A stretch of DNA of 64,000 nucleotides from Ceratobasidium sp. AG-K. Taxonomy: Eukaryota; Basidiomycota; Agaricomycetes; Cantharellales; Ceratobasidiaceae. Positions 49,024 to 60,428 of the stretch are shown here, piece after piece. Within the stretch, counting starts at the first letter, position 1. Every line of letters begins with the position of its first letter. Below the pieces are notes generated by a model that worked only from the letters and a program-made list of their open reading frames with translations, made no database searches and was not told where the DNA came from. Where the stretch lies: contig JAWNGF010000004.1 in NCBI GenBank assembly GCA_037039685.1, forward strand, positions 2,728,001 through 2,792,000, read 5' to 3'. Position numbers and translations under genes: made by a program.

Positions 49024-49795
49024 ATGTTCTTCGCCAAGACGCTCGTTGTTCTCGCTGCCTTGTCCACCTCGGTCCTGGGCCACGCTGGTGTCACTCCCGC
49101 ACTCGGTGTCTCTGGTAAAATCACTCGTAACGCTGTAAGTTTATCGTCTATATGTACCGCATACAACTAACCCCTCCCAGGTCCAACGTCCAAGCACAGC
49201 CAAACCATGTGGCAATGCAGCTCTGTCGGCCATCAACACATCCACCGCCCTGTTGCACTCAACGGTAACTCGTTTACTGTGACCGCGACCAACTTTAACG
49301 GCGGTCGAGACGGGTCGACCCAGTTTACGGCTCAAGTCGACGCAACCGGCAGGGGCACGGCATTCAAGGCTGCTACGGTGACCAAAAATGGGCAGGCTGC
49401 CCCACGCGGGACGGGTGATGTGCAGATCACTGTGCAGATGCCAGCCGGAACGACGTGTACGGGTGGAACAAACAGAAATTTGTGCTTGGTGTCGCTGAGG
49501 TCTGCGGGTGGGTTTGGGAATTGTGTGGTTGTTTCGTGTGAGTGGTGGATCGAGTTGGATTGGGATCTCAGTTACTGATTTGGCGTTAGCTGGAGGTGCC
49601 GCAGCTGCCAGTACCAAGGCCACCTCCAAAGCGAGCAAGAATGCCAACGTAAGTCCCCGTGGTTTGTTTTCTGGCTTATGCTCATGGTTTGGTTAGCGAC
49701 GACATGCTCGCGATTTCCTCGCAAGTCTGGACACCAAGCGCGAGTACGCAAAGCGAGCAATTTCATATGTCTGGGCTTCGCGTGATGCTGCTTGA
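49024..49795 (+). CDS. Egh16-like (GAS1-type) secreted protein with an apparent frame break
   Basis: N-terminal signal peptide MFFAKTLVVLAALSTSVLG, then mature HAGVTPALGVSGK. Exon 2 begins VQRPSTAKPCGNAALSAINTSTA in frame with the signal exon, but conserved sequence resumes one frame off at NGNSFTVTATNFNGGRDGST, QMPAGTTCTGG, NLCLVSLRSAGGFGNCVVVS. The switch is at about 49250 and no intron of workable size explains it, so a one-base loss (natural or assembly) is likely. The rest is intact: Ala/Ser/Lys-rich linker, then RRHARDFLASLDTKREYAKRA, stop 49793-49795. The family is known for secreted proteins expressed during host penetration in plant-pathogenic fungi; molecular role unclear. As written, translation would stop shortly after the break. 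Confidence 0.7.
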
Positions 49796-49925
49796 GTAGA
49801 TACTTTTGTATTGAGAGTAGTGAATGAATAGCGTTATGGGGTAATTTGTCTGCTCGATAATTATCGTGTATGATGTAACCAGAGCCAGATGAGAATCACG
49901 TGGCACATTTGGGCTTGTCATCAGC

Positions 49926-52780
49926 ATGGACGACGACGGCGACGTCCGAGTGTCGGTCGAGCCCAGCGCATCTCACTATCATGCTGGAGAGGTTGCCACG
50001 TTTACAATTAGTTTTACCAACACTCTCGTCTCTGCTGCCTCTGACACCCCCCGTCCGCCCATTCCGCGCAGACGGTCCGAAGACCAGATCACCGCATATG
50101 GACGCAGCAGGGGACACAGAAAGGCCATCAGCTCGGTCAGCGAGGCCCGAATGGCACGCCCCCCTACTAGTCCTGGCTTGAGACGGGTTACCCCACCGCC
50201 AATGCCGAAGTACACGCCCCTCTCCTCACCAGAGACTAGCACTAGTCGACAGGGTCTGATTGGAGCCAAGACACAGCCTAATGGCAGTCGATCGGCTCCT
50301 GGTCGCTCACTTAGCATTGCGATTGTTCCATCCAAGGCATTTCGAGATATGGACGGAGACAGCCCAGTTGCGCTCAATGGGAATGGGACACCAACAACTC
50401 CCACACGCCCTCGTCGTGAGTTCGTTTACATGTTTTTGAACTTTTCTGATGCGTTCCTAGCTTCGCCTCCACGCCGATCCCGAACATCAAACGGGATACC
50501 AATCTCCCACCCACACGCACGTAAACAATCTGCTGCCCTGGATGGCACATTTCTCCTCTCGTCTCACATCCAACGTGTCCCGCCCAGTACTCCAAGCACC
50601 GGCTCATTCTCCAGCTCGCTTGCTCCAATTACCGAATCGAACTCCTTTGATTCTCTCACAGCACCCCAAGATCCACGCGCGAACCTCGGGCGGGTTTCAC
50701 CTCGATTGGCTGTTCAATCTGCTACCCCACCAACGCCGTTCCCGGATAGCCCGGTTACGCCGTCGCCCGCTCCAGAGACAAACACAGCAACTATTCTTCT
50801 GGCCCATGCACAAATCACGGGATCATTCACGCTTGACCCTCCGTCAGCTGCACTGGCTGCGTCATGGAGGACTGCCGAGATGGGTACGGGACGGCGTGTG
50901 CTGGGTGGTGGGCGAATGGGCATTGGTGTGACGCCTGCACCTATTTTGAGACCTCGTGCTACATCGGGAGCAGGCTCGACACTACCTCCATCACCTTTTG
51001 GGATTCGCGCGGCGTTAGGTCTGGGCGGGCTAGCATCTGCAGATTCATCAACAACCTCCCTAGCGAGTGCCCCACCCGACTCGCCTCCTACACGAGTGTT
51101 AAAACGTCGCGGGCACCAAAGAGCGTCTTCGATGGCTAGTCTATTATTACCTGGTGTTTCGGCGCTCCTTGGCCCTTTCGCGGAGGAGCCCAGTCGGCCC
51201 CCAGCTCAAGGTGGAGAAGGCGAAGTTGAACAAGGCGTGTACCCGATAATAGAATCTCAGCCTAGCGTAATAGCTGTGGACCTTACACTCCAACCCGGCG
51301 AAACGCGGAAATGTACGTTCCACTCGTCCAACCTGTCCCCGCTACTCACGCTAGTTCGTAGACAAGTACTCGATCACCCTCCCCTCGGCGCTTCCGCCCT
51401 CGTTCAGAGGAAAATACTTCCGGGTCACGTATTACCTTGTAATTGGCACGACTCGACCCGACGCACAAGCCGATGCAGGGCAGCTAAGAAGAGTTATTAG
51501 GGTGCCGATTAGAATGTACAACCATGTTGCTGGTTCGTCCTTTCCACTCGCTTGAGGCGTGAGTTTAACGGAGAGATGTAGTGGGCCAGATACCTAGACC
51601 ATATGACCTAATGTGGCCACTTGCGAGGAGGCGCGAGGGAGCGGTGTTGGTTGGGAGTGTGGAGGAAGCCAAAGAAGGAGGGCCAAGTCGGGGAAGGACG
51701 AAGAATACGCCTACGTGTGAGTACTCCTACGTTGATTTGGCCCACTAGCTCAATGTGTATCCAGCCCCACCCGTGAAAGGCAAGGTTACACACTCCGAAC
51801 TCAGCTCTTACGCTCGCAAGCTCCTCGAACCCGACCTGCATCAAATGGCCAGACTACAGCTTCAGGACCTCAATGGGAAGATAAACGCAAACGGGCAGGA
51901 TGTAGATGATGACGAAGCGGCAGGGATGAGTTGTCGAGATGCGGTCGAGGTCGTCACCAGACACTCTAAAAAAGGTACTCTTCAGGCTTACTTTAAATGG
52001 GCGGTGAGACTGACTTGTAGCAGTGTCGTACGATATCGCTAAGGATGGCAAGACGGTTGCTGTGATTACGTTTATCAAGGCCGCGTATCGGTTAGGCGAG
52101 ACTGTGCTTGGTGCAATTGAATTTAACTCGTCCGAGATGGGTGGGAAGGTTCTCAAAGTGAGTCCAGTCAATTGATTTCATAACGCCAAACTAACTAGAT
52201 GCAGTACTCGGCAACGCTAGAATCAACTGAATCTCTCGCGCTACATACGCCCGCCCCTCAGACTCGCAAACACGCAGAGCACCATACGAGTTTTGCACCA
52301 GGTACACAACGCGGCGCTTTTTCACTCGACATTCCGAGCGACGCTGCACCCACCTTCGTCCTTCGAACCGGAAACGCCAGCCCTGGTCTCGGACATGCTC
52401 GGAGCGCCAGCATCAGCGGAGCCAGGGCAACAAATCCGGTCGAAGGTGGACTACAATGGCGCGTACGCATGTCACTCGTCGTATGCATGACCTCGTCATC
52501 CTCTCGCTCGCGTTACGTCGTTCAGGACGGACCCGGAAACGAGTGGGGCGAAGCCTGGCGCGCAAGCGACCTCGCTCCCCTCGCGCTTGTATCGAAATCC
52601 GAAACACCAACTGAGACCTGGGGCGCGTTTTTCGGTCGGTGGACAGGAGAGGCCAACCATGATACGGAAGAGGAGAGCTGGGAACGACTCAAGTCTGAGA
52701 CGCTCGAGTGTGAGTTACCGATCGTGGTATATCCAGGGAGTACGGCATATCAGCCCAGCGGGTTCGATACGTGGGCTTAG
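49926..52780 (+). CDS. RGP1: RGP1, subunit of the Ric1-Rgp1 guanine nucleotide exchange factor
   Basis: Rgp1 with Ric1 activates the Rab GTPase Ypt6/Rab6 for endosome-to-Golgi traffic. Start MDDDGDVRVSVEPSASHYHAGEVATF, an arrestin-like beta-sandwich opening. A long Ser/Pro/Thr-rich, probably disordered, insert fills 100-440. The Rgp1 core then follows in spliced frames: IIESQPSVIAVDLTLQPGETRKYKYSITLPSALPPSFRGKYFRVTYYLVIGT, RRVIRVPIRMYNHVA, PRPYDLMWPL, SYDIAKDGKTVAVITFIKAAYRLGETVLGAIEF, TLESTESLAL, GAFSLDIPSDAAPTF, VEGGLQWRVRMSLVV and LECELPIVVYPGSTAY, ending FDTWA (stop at 52780). A 45-nt intron near 50415-50459 is a multiple of three and can be missed by ORF callers. Confidence 0.9.
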
Positions 52781-53230
52781 AATTGGTCGTTTTTTGTTGT
52801 TGTATTTTATTGTGCTTTTGTGCTGTATCCAAGTGCTCTGTATCGTTGGACTTTGGGGTGTATGCTTTGCAAGTTGTAAGCGCTTGGGTGGAACCAATAG
52901 GAATACTCTCCGGAGCTCCAGAGCATTGAGCGCTGCCCCGACTTGACGCATAGAGACGCTAAAACCAAAATGTTTTCGCGTCCGAATAACCTAGTTTTAT
53001 GATAGCATCGACGCACCAAGGCACACGCACGCTGTCACCTCTCAAGTATGATCCAGACCGCAAGCTGACACATCGATGATTAACGTGTGATGAAATGCTT
53101 CGATAATGACTCGGATAAGCCGGCGTGTACCGTGCGCCAATAGGTTTCTTTGACGTACGATACATGGGAATAACGTCAGTGGTCTTGCTCTCGTCCTCCA
53201 TAGCCAGGTAAAAATATCTCACTCGTCGCA
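52781..53230. other. Intergenic
   Basis: Terminator side of RGP1 and promoter of the carrier gene. At about 52909-52942 there is ctctccggagctccagagca, similar in flavour to the core of the MITE-like element at 13.7 kb, but no terminal repeats are seen. Confidence 0.4.
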
Positions 53231-55214
53231 ATGCCGAGCGCAAGTTCCATCATTTGGATCTCGGCCAAGCCGCTGCTCAAACTGTGAGGCTTTTTTTTTT
53301 TTTTTTTTTTCCTTTTTCGAGTAACTTCTAATTGCGTTTTGTTTGGCAGGGTCATCACTACGTCGTTTGGGTACTTTTTGACCAAGGCGGATTTGTTCGG
53401 GGCTGTCGCTGCGCGAGGAGCGGGACAGGTGCTACTTGTGAGTTCGCCTGCCGTAATGCTCAACAACCATGATTCATCCCCCATTAGAACATCTTTATGC
53501 CCGCACTCCTCTTCTCCAAAATCGTTCCTGGTTTCACGGCAGAAAATATCGTCGCGCTAGGTAGGTGGTCTGCCCCTTGGGTGTGCGAAAACTCATATTT
53601 GATCAGGTCCGCTTATCCTGGTCGCATGTATCTACCAGCTCTACGGTCTAGTAATTGGTTGGATCACCCGAAAGTTGTTTTGGGTCCCGCGTCGGTTCCA
53701 TTATGGAACCCTGGCAGCCGGGATTTGGAGCAACTGGGGAGACTTGCGTGAGCGATTTTTCAGCCTAGCTTGGGGATTTGTATTGAATTCCATTTAGCAA
53801 TTGCCGTCATCATGTCCATGACTGCTGCGGCGCCGTTCTCGAGCGGTGACCAAGACGTCGCTGTAGCATATGTGTCGGCTTTTATCTTGGTGTTTTACGT
53901 ATGTTGGTCCCACCGAGTGCCTTGATCGGGAAATTGATGTGAGTTTTGTTAGGTCACGATGTTCCCAATGGGCGGCTGCAGCATTATCGCAAAAGACTAT
54001 GCCGATGGCTCCATGCCTTCTGACGACGATGAGGTTCCTGAAAGTGCGGCCACTAGACTGTCTCGTCGATGGAACAGCCTGCACGCGGCCATCCGGAATA
54101 GTGGTGCTGCAACCAGCTCGGACGTCGAAAAGTCGGGGCAGGGCGAGAAAACCCAAACCACCGAAGATGAACCTGAGGTTTGTGGTGACTTGAATTGTCT
54201 GCATGTATGTTGAGAAAGTCTTTAGACTGCTGCACCTCGACCCCGAGCTGGCCTATCCCGCCATGTCTCGTTCTCTCCTTCAGAGCCAACCGCATACAAC
54301 GGACCAGATGGCGCTCTGCCCGCCCGCCCCGCCACATCCGCTGCTGTATCCCCCGCGCCTACAGTGGTCGATGGTATCATCTCGACCATCCAAAAGGACT
54401 CGCCCAAGTCTTCCCCCACTGAGATCGAGTCCATGAGCGAGCCACGGAGCCGTCTTCAGCGTGTATTCGACTCTACTCGCTCATTCCTGATCTCGCTCGC
54501 GTCTCCTGCAACGATCACCATGGTCATTGCATTTATCATCGCCATGGTCCCAAAACTCAAGGCGCTATTCATCACCCCTCCCGCAGGGTCGAACATACAG
54601 ATCCGCCCGGCCCCCGATGGCTTGCCTCCGCTAAACATCATCATGGATACTGCGACATTTATTGGCAATGGTAGTGTGCCACTTGGCCTTATATGTCTAG
54701 GAAGCGCACTCGCCCGACTCCAAGTTCCTAAGCCCATTAGTCGCGCGCCGTTGGGCGCCATTACGGCATTTTCGATTTTAAAGGTACGCATATGCCTTGT
54801 TGCGAAACGCCGAGCTCATATATGCATGATTTTGCAGATGATACTCGGGCCAGTGTTCGGGGTTCTCATTGTCGAAGCTCTGACCCATCGAACCGGACTG
54901 ATTGACCCGAATGATAAGGTTTTACGGTTTGTGTGTATGTACTTCTCGGGCGTGCCGACTGCTACGACCCAGGTACGCACCCTATTTCGGTCATAACGCC
55001 GTATGTTTGAATACTCAACCCCGCTAGGTGTACCTCACTCAAATATACTCTCCCGATGGCTCAGCACACCATATCTCGGCGTTCTTGATTCCTCAATACG
55101 CGTTAAGTGAGTAATTACTCCAACACATTTGTGATCCTGAAGGGCTGATTTGTATGTATAGTGTTTGTTACTATGACCGCGCTCTCCGCATATGCGCTTA
55201 ATGTATTATTTTGA
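53231..55214 (+). CDS. Auxin efflux carrier (AEC/PIN) family transporter, Ecm3-like
   Basis: Membrane transporter; fungal relatives act at the ER or plasma membrane and the substrate is unsettled. Exon 1 at 53231-53283 (MPSASSIIWISAKPLLKL), then 53350-53437, 53488-53560 and onward. Seen: VITTSFGYFLTKADLFG, NIFMPALLFSKIVPGFT, GPLILVACIYQLYGLVIGWITRKLFWVP, the family hallmark AAGIWSNWGDLPIAVIMSM, DVAVAYVSAFILVFYVTMFP. The central cytoplasmic loop is long and Ser/Glu-rich, including RHVSFSPSEP. The C-terminal bundle has LASPATITMVIAFIIAMVPKLKALF, LNIIMDTATFIGNGSVPLGLICLGSALARLQ, ILGPVFGVLIVEALTH and FSGVPTATTQVYLTQIYSP, ending ALNVLF. Intron 1 contains a 20-T run. Confidence 0.92.
53291..53310 (+). 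repeat. T20 homopolymer in intron 1 of the AEC gene
   Basis: Twenty consecutive T start only seven bases after the GTGAGGC donor. No target-site duplication flanks it. Confidence 0.9.
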
Positions 55215-55983
55215 ATATATTTCAGATTTCACGGGCATGGTTGCTGTATGTTGCTATAATCCATAGATGCGTTACGATCACGCTAGTATGTTTGAGCTAT
55301 GTTGCTCCCCGTACTTCATCGGATGTTGTGTGCCTCTCCAAGGCCGTTCCTGTAGGGGCAAATTGTGCCCATATCAGAGGTGAAAAACGTACTATAGCGT
55401 CGCGAACTAGTGTATTTGATCTTCGCACCCCAGTTGCCTGTTTTTTTTTTTTACTCTCTACCGCGTGCTAAATTCATTCCTCATCGACAGGAATAGGCTA
55501 GACTGAAACCGGTTCCCTGAGAGTGGCTTCCGCACATCGTCAATTCTGAATCACCTGTTATCTCATTCAAGTGACGACATTCCCTCTTACTTGTGTAACA
55601 GGACATTCGGATCCCGTTGGGCTCATGGGCCTAAAATAACGACCCCCTCATTTGCACTTGAATACTCTAAAACCAAAATTTACGGCCAGTACGATACTCA
55701 TATGTTTGGCGGGGACTTGACGCGTTTGTACTTTGTGGTATAGTTGATAGATACGGGCCTAAACACTAAAAAGGTACTGAATAGCGTCGTTTTCGTGAAA
55801 GAGGGTAGGCGATGGATAATGGGGTTTGCAGGGACAATATAACACATACGTACAAGCCCGTATTAAGCATGGTCTCCAAGTAGTCAGTCGCAATGTAATT
55901 TAGACTCATACTTGTCTATTATCTGTACAACCTTACATAAAAAGATCACTGTCAGGGCGAGACGAGAATTCACGTTCTCACGC
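55215..55983. other. Intergenic, convergent 3' ends
   Basis: Between the AEC gene (+) and TRAPPC6 (-). A T12 run lies near 55441. No gene seen. Confidence 0.5.
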
Positions 55984-56913
55984 CTAGCTCGTTTTTGCCA
56001 GTTTAATCTGAAATGTGCCTGGGGAAATAGGAAGATCAGAATCCAGAGCAGCCCAATAGCCGTAGTTGGCTCACATCGTGGTAGATCTGTGATGTCTGGC
56101 GTAACAGTCCCTTGTAGACCCAGCCTCGCAAGAGCCCCACGAATGATTCCCGCTGGCATGTAGGCGTACTAGAAGCAGATAGCTCAATTTGCCGGCGGAA
56201 TGGGTCGATTAAGGGGTTGGGCGTACCACTTTTGCTTTTTGTATGATTTCTGGGGATGGGCCGTATGCAGATATTCGGGCGAGGGGTTTGAATGGGGCGT
56301 CTGTCAAGACATAGACACCCTACAAATAGGTATGTATATTAATGAAACAAGGCTGAAATTTGGGGCTGACCCTGTGGTTTGTCCTTAGGTTTTCTACCTG
56401 TTTATCCCACATTGCTGTCCAGAGATCCTTGCATATGAATTTGACCACGTCGAGTGTGTCCGCAAACCTCGGTCTGTCCCTCGATAGTCTATTGAATTTT
56501 ATTTCATGAGTAAATATCAGGGCAATGATAGATACGAACCTCTCGGCTATGTTGGCACCAACATGCAACCCAATCGATTCCAGCCTGATCCGCAGCGCTT
56601 CCTCGTCTTCGTCAACCACGCCTTTTGGCGCACCCGGGACGCTGCTTACGCTATCTCGCGCTGTATTCGCAGGGGCAGGCGCCTTCCTCTCGAACAGCCC
56701 ATTCTCAATCATTTCTTCCTCTAGCTCTTTTTCCCGTTTCCGTGCAACGCTCGCCGATTCACGAAGCGTTCGGACCATTTCGATGAGTAATACATCGTAC
56801 GCTGTCCCGTCAACCTGTTTCTGATTGGGATATGCTAGCGTTCGAAGTGTTAAAGGAGTGGCTGGGCTCGGAACTCGACCGCCGTACGATGGGGTAGCTA
56901 GTGGGCGGGACAT
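55984..56913 (-). CDS. TRS33: TRAPP complex subunit Trs33/TRAPPC6
   Basis: Bet3-family small subunit of TRAPP, the exchange factor for Ypt1 (and Ypt32 in TRAPPII). Start MSRPLATPSYGGRVP at 56913, an N-terminal extension of ~40 residues, then AYDVLLIEMVRTLRES, LESIGLHVGANIAER, LSRDRPRFADTLDVVKFICKDLWTAMWDKQVENLRTNHR, GVYVLTDAPF, and YMPAGIIRGALARLGLQGTVTPDITDLPRCTFQIKLAKTS. The last intron (GTGAGC...CCCCAG) restores the end CTFQIK; the stop is at 55984-55986. A Glu/Lys-rich helix (ARKREKELEEEMIE) sits between the first helix and the core. All introns are GT-AG. Confidence 0.92.
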
Positions 56914-57405
56914 GTTTGGGTCTGGAGGTGTGCCAGCGCTCGGCGCTTATCATCTGATGTTAAATCACTGAGTCCCTGATTAGGCCTAGCGAACGACGAT
57001 CATCGAGGACTTGCGCACAACACTCACTTGGGACCACCTCGGTGTGCGCTCGTATCACGACTGTTCCTTGATCCCGGTGTTCTACCCTCTTCCGGAACTT
57101 GACATCATGCATGGGCGAGAACCATATTTCTGCTTTATCTCAATTGAATGTTCCGCTGGCCATGCTGTGGGCTGCTTCCTATGTAAGATACGTGGTGTGC
57201 GAGCTCATCCGAGGAGCTCACGGAATGATAATATCACTGCTCAATGATATACGCGCCACTGTTTCTCACGTCTCTCTCGAAATTTGTGGATCCAGGGATC
57301 TGTCTAGTTGGCTTAAAGGATGGCTGATGTCGCAAGTGGAAGACCATATTCCTCTGCCTGTTACTCCCTTCTCGTTTGACAATTTACCCCCTACGATATC
57401 TTAAT
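56914..57405. other. Divergent promoter region
   Basis: Separates TRAPPC6 (-) from acetate transporter copy 2 (+). An ORF at 57099-57404 abuts the transporter start without family resemblance and probably is 5'UTR. Confidence 0.4.
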
Positions 57406-58701
57406 ATGGCCGACGTTGAGAAGCAAATTACTCTCACTAACTCCCCTCGACACGCGAGCGACGAGTCTGGACCTAGTGGTAGCGGTAATGGTGGAGCTGG
57501 GTATTATGGGCCCGCTCTTCAGCACACAATTACTATGGACACACAGGCAAGTTAAAATTGAAATAATTTTGTGCTTATTTCTTCAATTATCTTACTGCTA
57601 TTCTTTCAGCGTGCCTTCCCAGTATAGTACGTTCGAGTATAAGTGGTCTGGCTGGTAACTAATCGAGCAACCCCTAGCCATCGCAAGTTGGGCAACCCCG
57701 CGCCTCTCGGTCTCATCTCTTTTGCCGCTACTACCCTCATGTTGAGCTTATACAATATCCAGACCCGTCATATCACCGTCGTACGTATATCCTCTAGTTT
57801 CGATTTCTCGTTCTAACATTCATACAGCCCAATGTAGTCGTCGGCATGGCTTTCGGTGTCGGAGGTTTGACTCAGCTCTTGGCTGGTATGTGGGAATTTG
57901 CTGCGGGGAATACATTCGGTGCAACTGGTAAGAATATCGGTTGATAGCTTGTACTCAGCTGATGGGTTTGTTCGGCGCAGCATTCTCTGCATACGGCGGG
58001 TTTTGGTTCTCTTATGGGATTATTCTCTATCCCGGGAGTGGGTACGCATATAGTCATTGCTAAGCTTACACTCGAAACACTGAACTTGCCCTAGTGTCCT
58101 CGACGCATATGATGGTAGCAAGGCTAATCAACTCAATGACGCACTCGGTATCTTCGTAAGCTCTCTCCCTCCCGCATACCAACCAATTTCACAACGACCG
58201 GTTATTTGTTAGTTACTCGTATGGTTCATCATCACATTCATCATGTTCTTCGGCACGTTCCGTTCCTCGATCTCGCTTTCGGCACTGTTCTTCTTCCTCG
58301 ACTTGACGTTCCTATTGCTCATGATCGGGGAGTTTATGCAAAAGAGTAGGCGGATCCCCATCCAAGTTATAACGGCACCTGATCAATGTTTCAATAGCCA
58401 AAGTTACTCAAGCCGGAGGCGTGATTGGCGCAATCACTGCATTTATTGCGTTTTACACTGGTGCTGCGGGATTGTACAGTCCAGATGCTTCGTACGTGCC
58501 CTCTAATTTCCCGCTCCTAACCCCAGCCACCTCTGCCGCTCCGGAATGCTTATTTTCCCCCGGGTGGCACCGAGGATTCCTAGTCAACACCCTGCTTCAT
58601 CATACCTCACATCAAATGATGGGTACTGACGTTTGTCGTGTTTGCCGTACAGATACTTTATTCTACCAGTTGGGGACTTGCCAAAGCGCAAAGAAGTATA
58701 G
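57406..58701 (+). CDS. GPR1/FUN34/YaaH (AceTr) family acetate transporter, copy 2
   Basis: Paralogue of the gene at 46.3-47.4 kb, in opposite orientation. Exons 57406-57546, 57610-57626, 57678-57780, 57828-57927, 57981-58041, 58095-58155, 58213-~58345, then two more to a stop at 58699-58701. MADVEKQ start is shared with copy 1. Canonical signature NPAPLGLISF; spans LISFAATTLMLSLY, PNVVVGMAFGVGGLTQLLAGMWEFAAGNTFGAT, FSAYGGFWFSYGIILYPGSG, DALGIFLLVWFIITFIMFFGTFRSS, SALFFFLDLTFLLLMIG, AGGVIGAITAFIAFYTGAAGLYSPDASYFILPVGDLPKRKEV. The first intron (57547-57609) has a GC donor and splits TQ|RAFPVY, which is intact in copy 1; a 17-nt micro-exon follows. Confidence 0.93.
57547..57609 (+). other. GC-AG intron in acetate transporter copy 2
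   Basis: ACACAG|GCAAGTTA...TTTCAG|CGTGCC. The paralogue in this window reads D-T-Q-R-A-F-P-V-Y without interruption, which fixes both borders independently of any outside database. Confidence 0.9.
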
Positions 58702-59176
58702 AGTTGAATTGAATTTTCCGTGTTGGGTTGATGGTGTCCATAGATTATTATAATGCAGAATTGCTGTTTCAGGTCAATGCTCAACGCACGTGTTTTCGAC
58801 GGAAAATTAAAAGCTTCCGAGCGGTCCGAGCGGTTCGAGCGAAAGCGTCTCTGCCGACTCGGTGGCCGCGGCCAAGCACACTTCAACCGTGTCGACATGT
58901 CGTCTACTCGGCCAGTGTTACACTTCTGATCAAGGTCTGTCGCGGGTAGAAACTTAATTTCGACCGGCTTGCCTGACACGAGGACTCGACCACATGACGT
59001 CGTCGATCGCAGTTGACTGACAGGGTTGACACGCATGTGGCAGCTATCCCGCGATGGTGGCTAATTTATCAACGGAAGTAAAACAACACCTGGTTATTCT
59101 TACATCATCCAGGGGTGTCAACTACTACGTCCGGTGATGTCCGTCATAAATGAGCACGACTCTATTGAGGAATGAA
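58702..59176. other. Intergenic, convergent 3' ends
   Basis: No gene recognised; two short gcggt(c/t)cgag repeats near 58820. Confidence 0.4.
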
Positions 59177-60428
59177 TTATGTCCAACGATCAAGATACAA
59201 GGCCAGACCGGGCGACACAAGTCCGACTAAACCAAGTCTAGCGCCTTCTGTGACGGCGCAATAAGTCGCAATCGAGATGGTGGTCCATATCACGTCGAAT
59301 CCAATCGAGGATTGGGCTGGATGAGAATAGAGCGTTCGGATCAGGCCCTGTGGAAGGTCCCATGTAAGGGGCAAGGAAAGGTATGTTTGGATGCGTGGGA
59401 GGAGGGCGAGAGCGGCTAGAAGGAGGTAAAGTTTTTGCAAACTGATACCTCTTGGCGAGGGGGAAGTGTCGAGGAGCGGAACGACGATAAGCGTGTGCAT
59501 GATCAGAAGATTTGGGAGGAACCAGGACGACTGGGCGACGTGGGGCGAAAAGAAGACAGTTAGGTGCGAGAGCAGCACAGGGACGTACACCCTCGGGGGA
59601 ATGAGAGTTGCTGATGTGGGTTTCGAAGCCCGCTTCGGTGGAGTGTCTTGATGAAGAACAATGGCGACAAAAAACAAGCTCGATGCAACCGAGATTGCGA
59701 CGAGCTGTCCCAGAAGCATGTATGCCCATACAAAAGGAACGCGCCGACGCGAACCTGTGTATTCATGTCTCAGATGCGACCATGTGGGTGTATGGAGCGG
59801 GATGCAGGGAACGGAGCGGCCAAGAAGCCAAATCGAGCAAGGGCTGGCAGGAAATTGAGCAAAGGGCGCACCTTGTGCATAGAGAAATACGGTCCAGACC
59901 CCGACAGTTAGAATACACAGCTGTTCGCTCCACCACCAGTTCATAGGGTCTGTACAGAACGCCGTTATGAGGTATGCTTTCGGATAGGGTAATCCCGTAC
60001 CTTGACAGACACGCCGCCAAGCCTGCTCAAACAAATCGGTCCCCATCAACCACTGGGTCACCCGGTTGAGTACAGAATCGCTCTGCTGGGCACCTTGTCG
60101 GGACTGGAAGTCGTGAAAACTCCACTACGGCCGAAGCTACTAATTGTCCTCTACTCCGCCAATCGATGGGCTTACCTGTAAAAACCGGATCATATCTACC
60201 CAATATCAGTTCTCCCCCGATTCAAGTCTAGTGTGCAAGGTACCCACAGAACCAGGTGTGATAAAACGAGACCGCGGCCAACACACCAAATGTCACTGCA
60301 TGACGGGGTATCTTTCCAAGTACGATAGTTCGCCTCCGTAACGAATTCAAAACCAAGTAAAACAAACAGACAATGATCACAAAGTAGGAGACAAATATGG
60401 TACGAGCTACTAGCACTGAGTCCACCAT
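59177..60428 (-). CDS. Polytopic membrane protein of unknown function
   Basis: Start chosen at ATG 60428 (MVDSVLVARTIFVSYFV), since upstream in-frame codons are not ATG. Three or four exons; the last (to 59177) is long. I count about eight hydrophobic spans: YFVIIVCLFYLVLNSL, VTFGVLAAVSFYHTWF, LCILTVGVWTVFLYAQG, FVWAYMLLGQLVAISVASSLFFVAIVL, LLSHLTVFF, NLLIMHTLIVVPLL, LYLLLAALALLP, VIWTTISIATYC and LGLVGLVSPGLALYL. A WSFHDFQSRQG loop and WWWSEQL lie between spans. I do not recognise the family. The lack of charged residues in spans argues against an ion pump. Confidence 0.7.

Noticed and set aside
52900..52950. Second MITE copy (ctccggagctccagagc)
   Set aside because: Shares only the GGAGC/CTCC flavour with the element at 13.7 kb; terminal CTCAGCAAAAA repeats are absent.
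59466..59946. Plus-strand ORFs of 60-110 aa
   Set aside because: Antisense shadows of the long last exon of the polytopic membrane protein.
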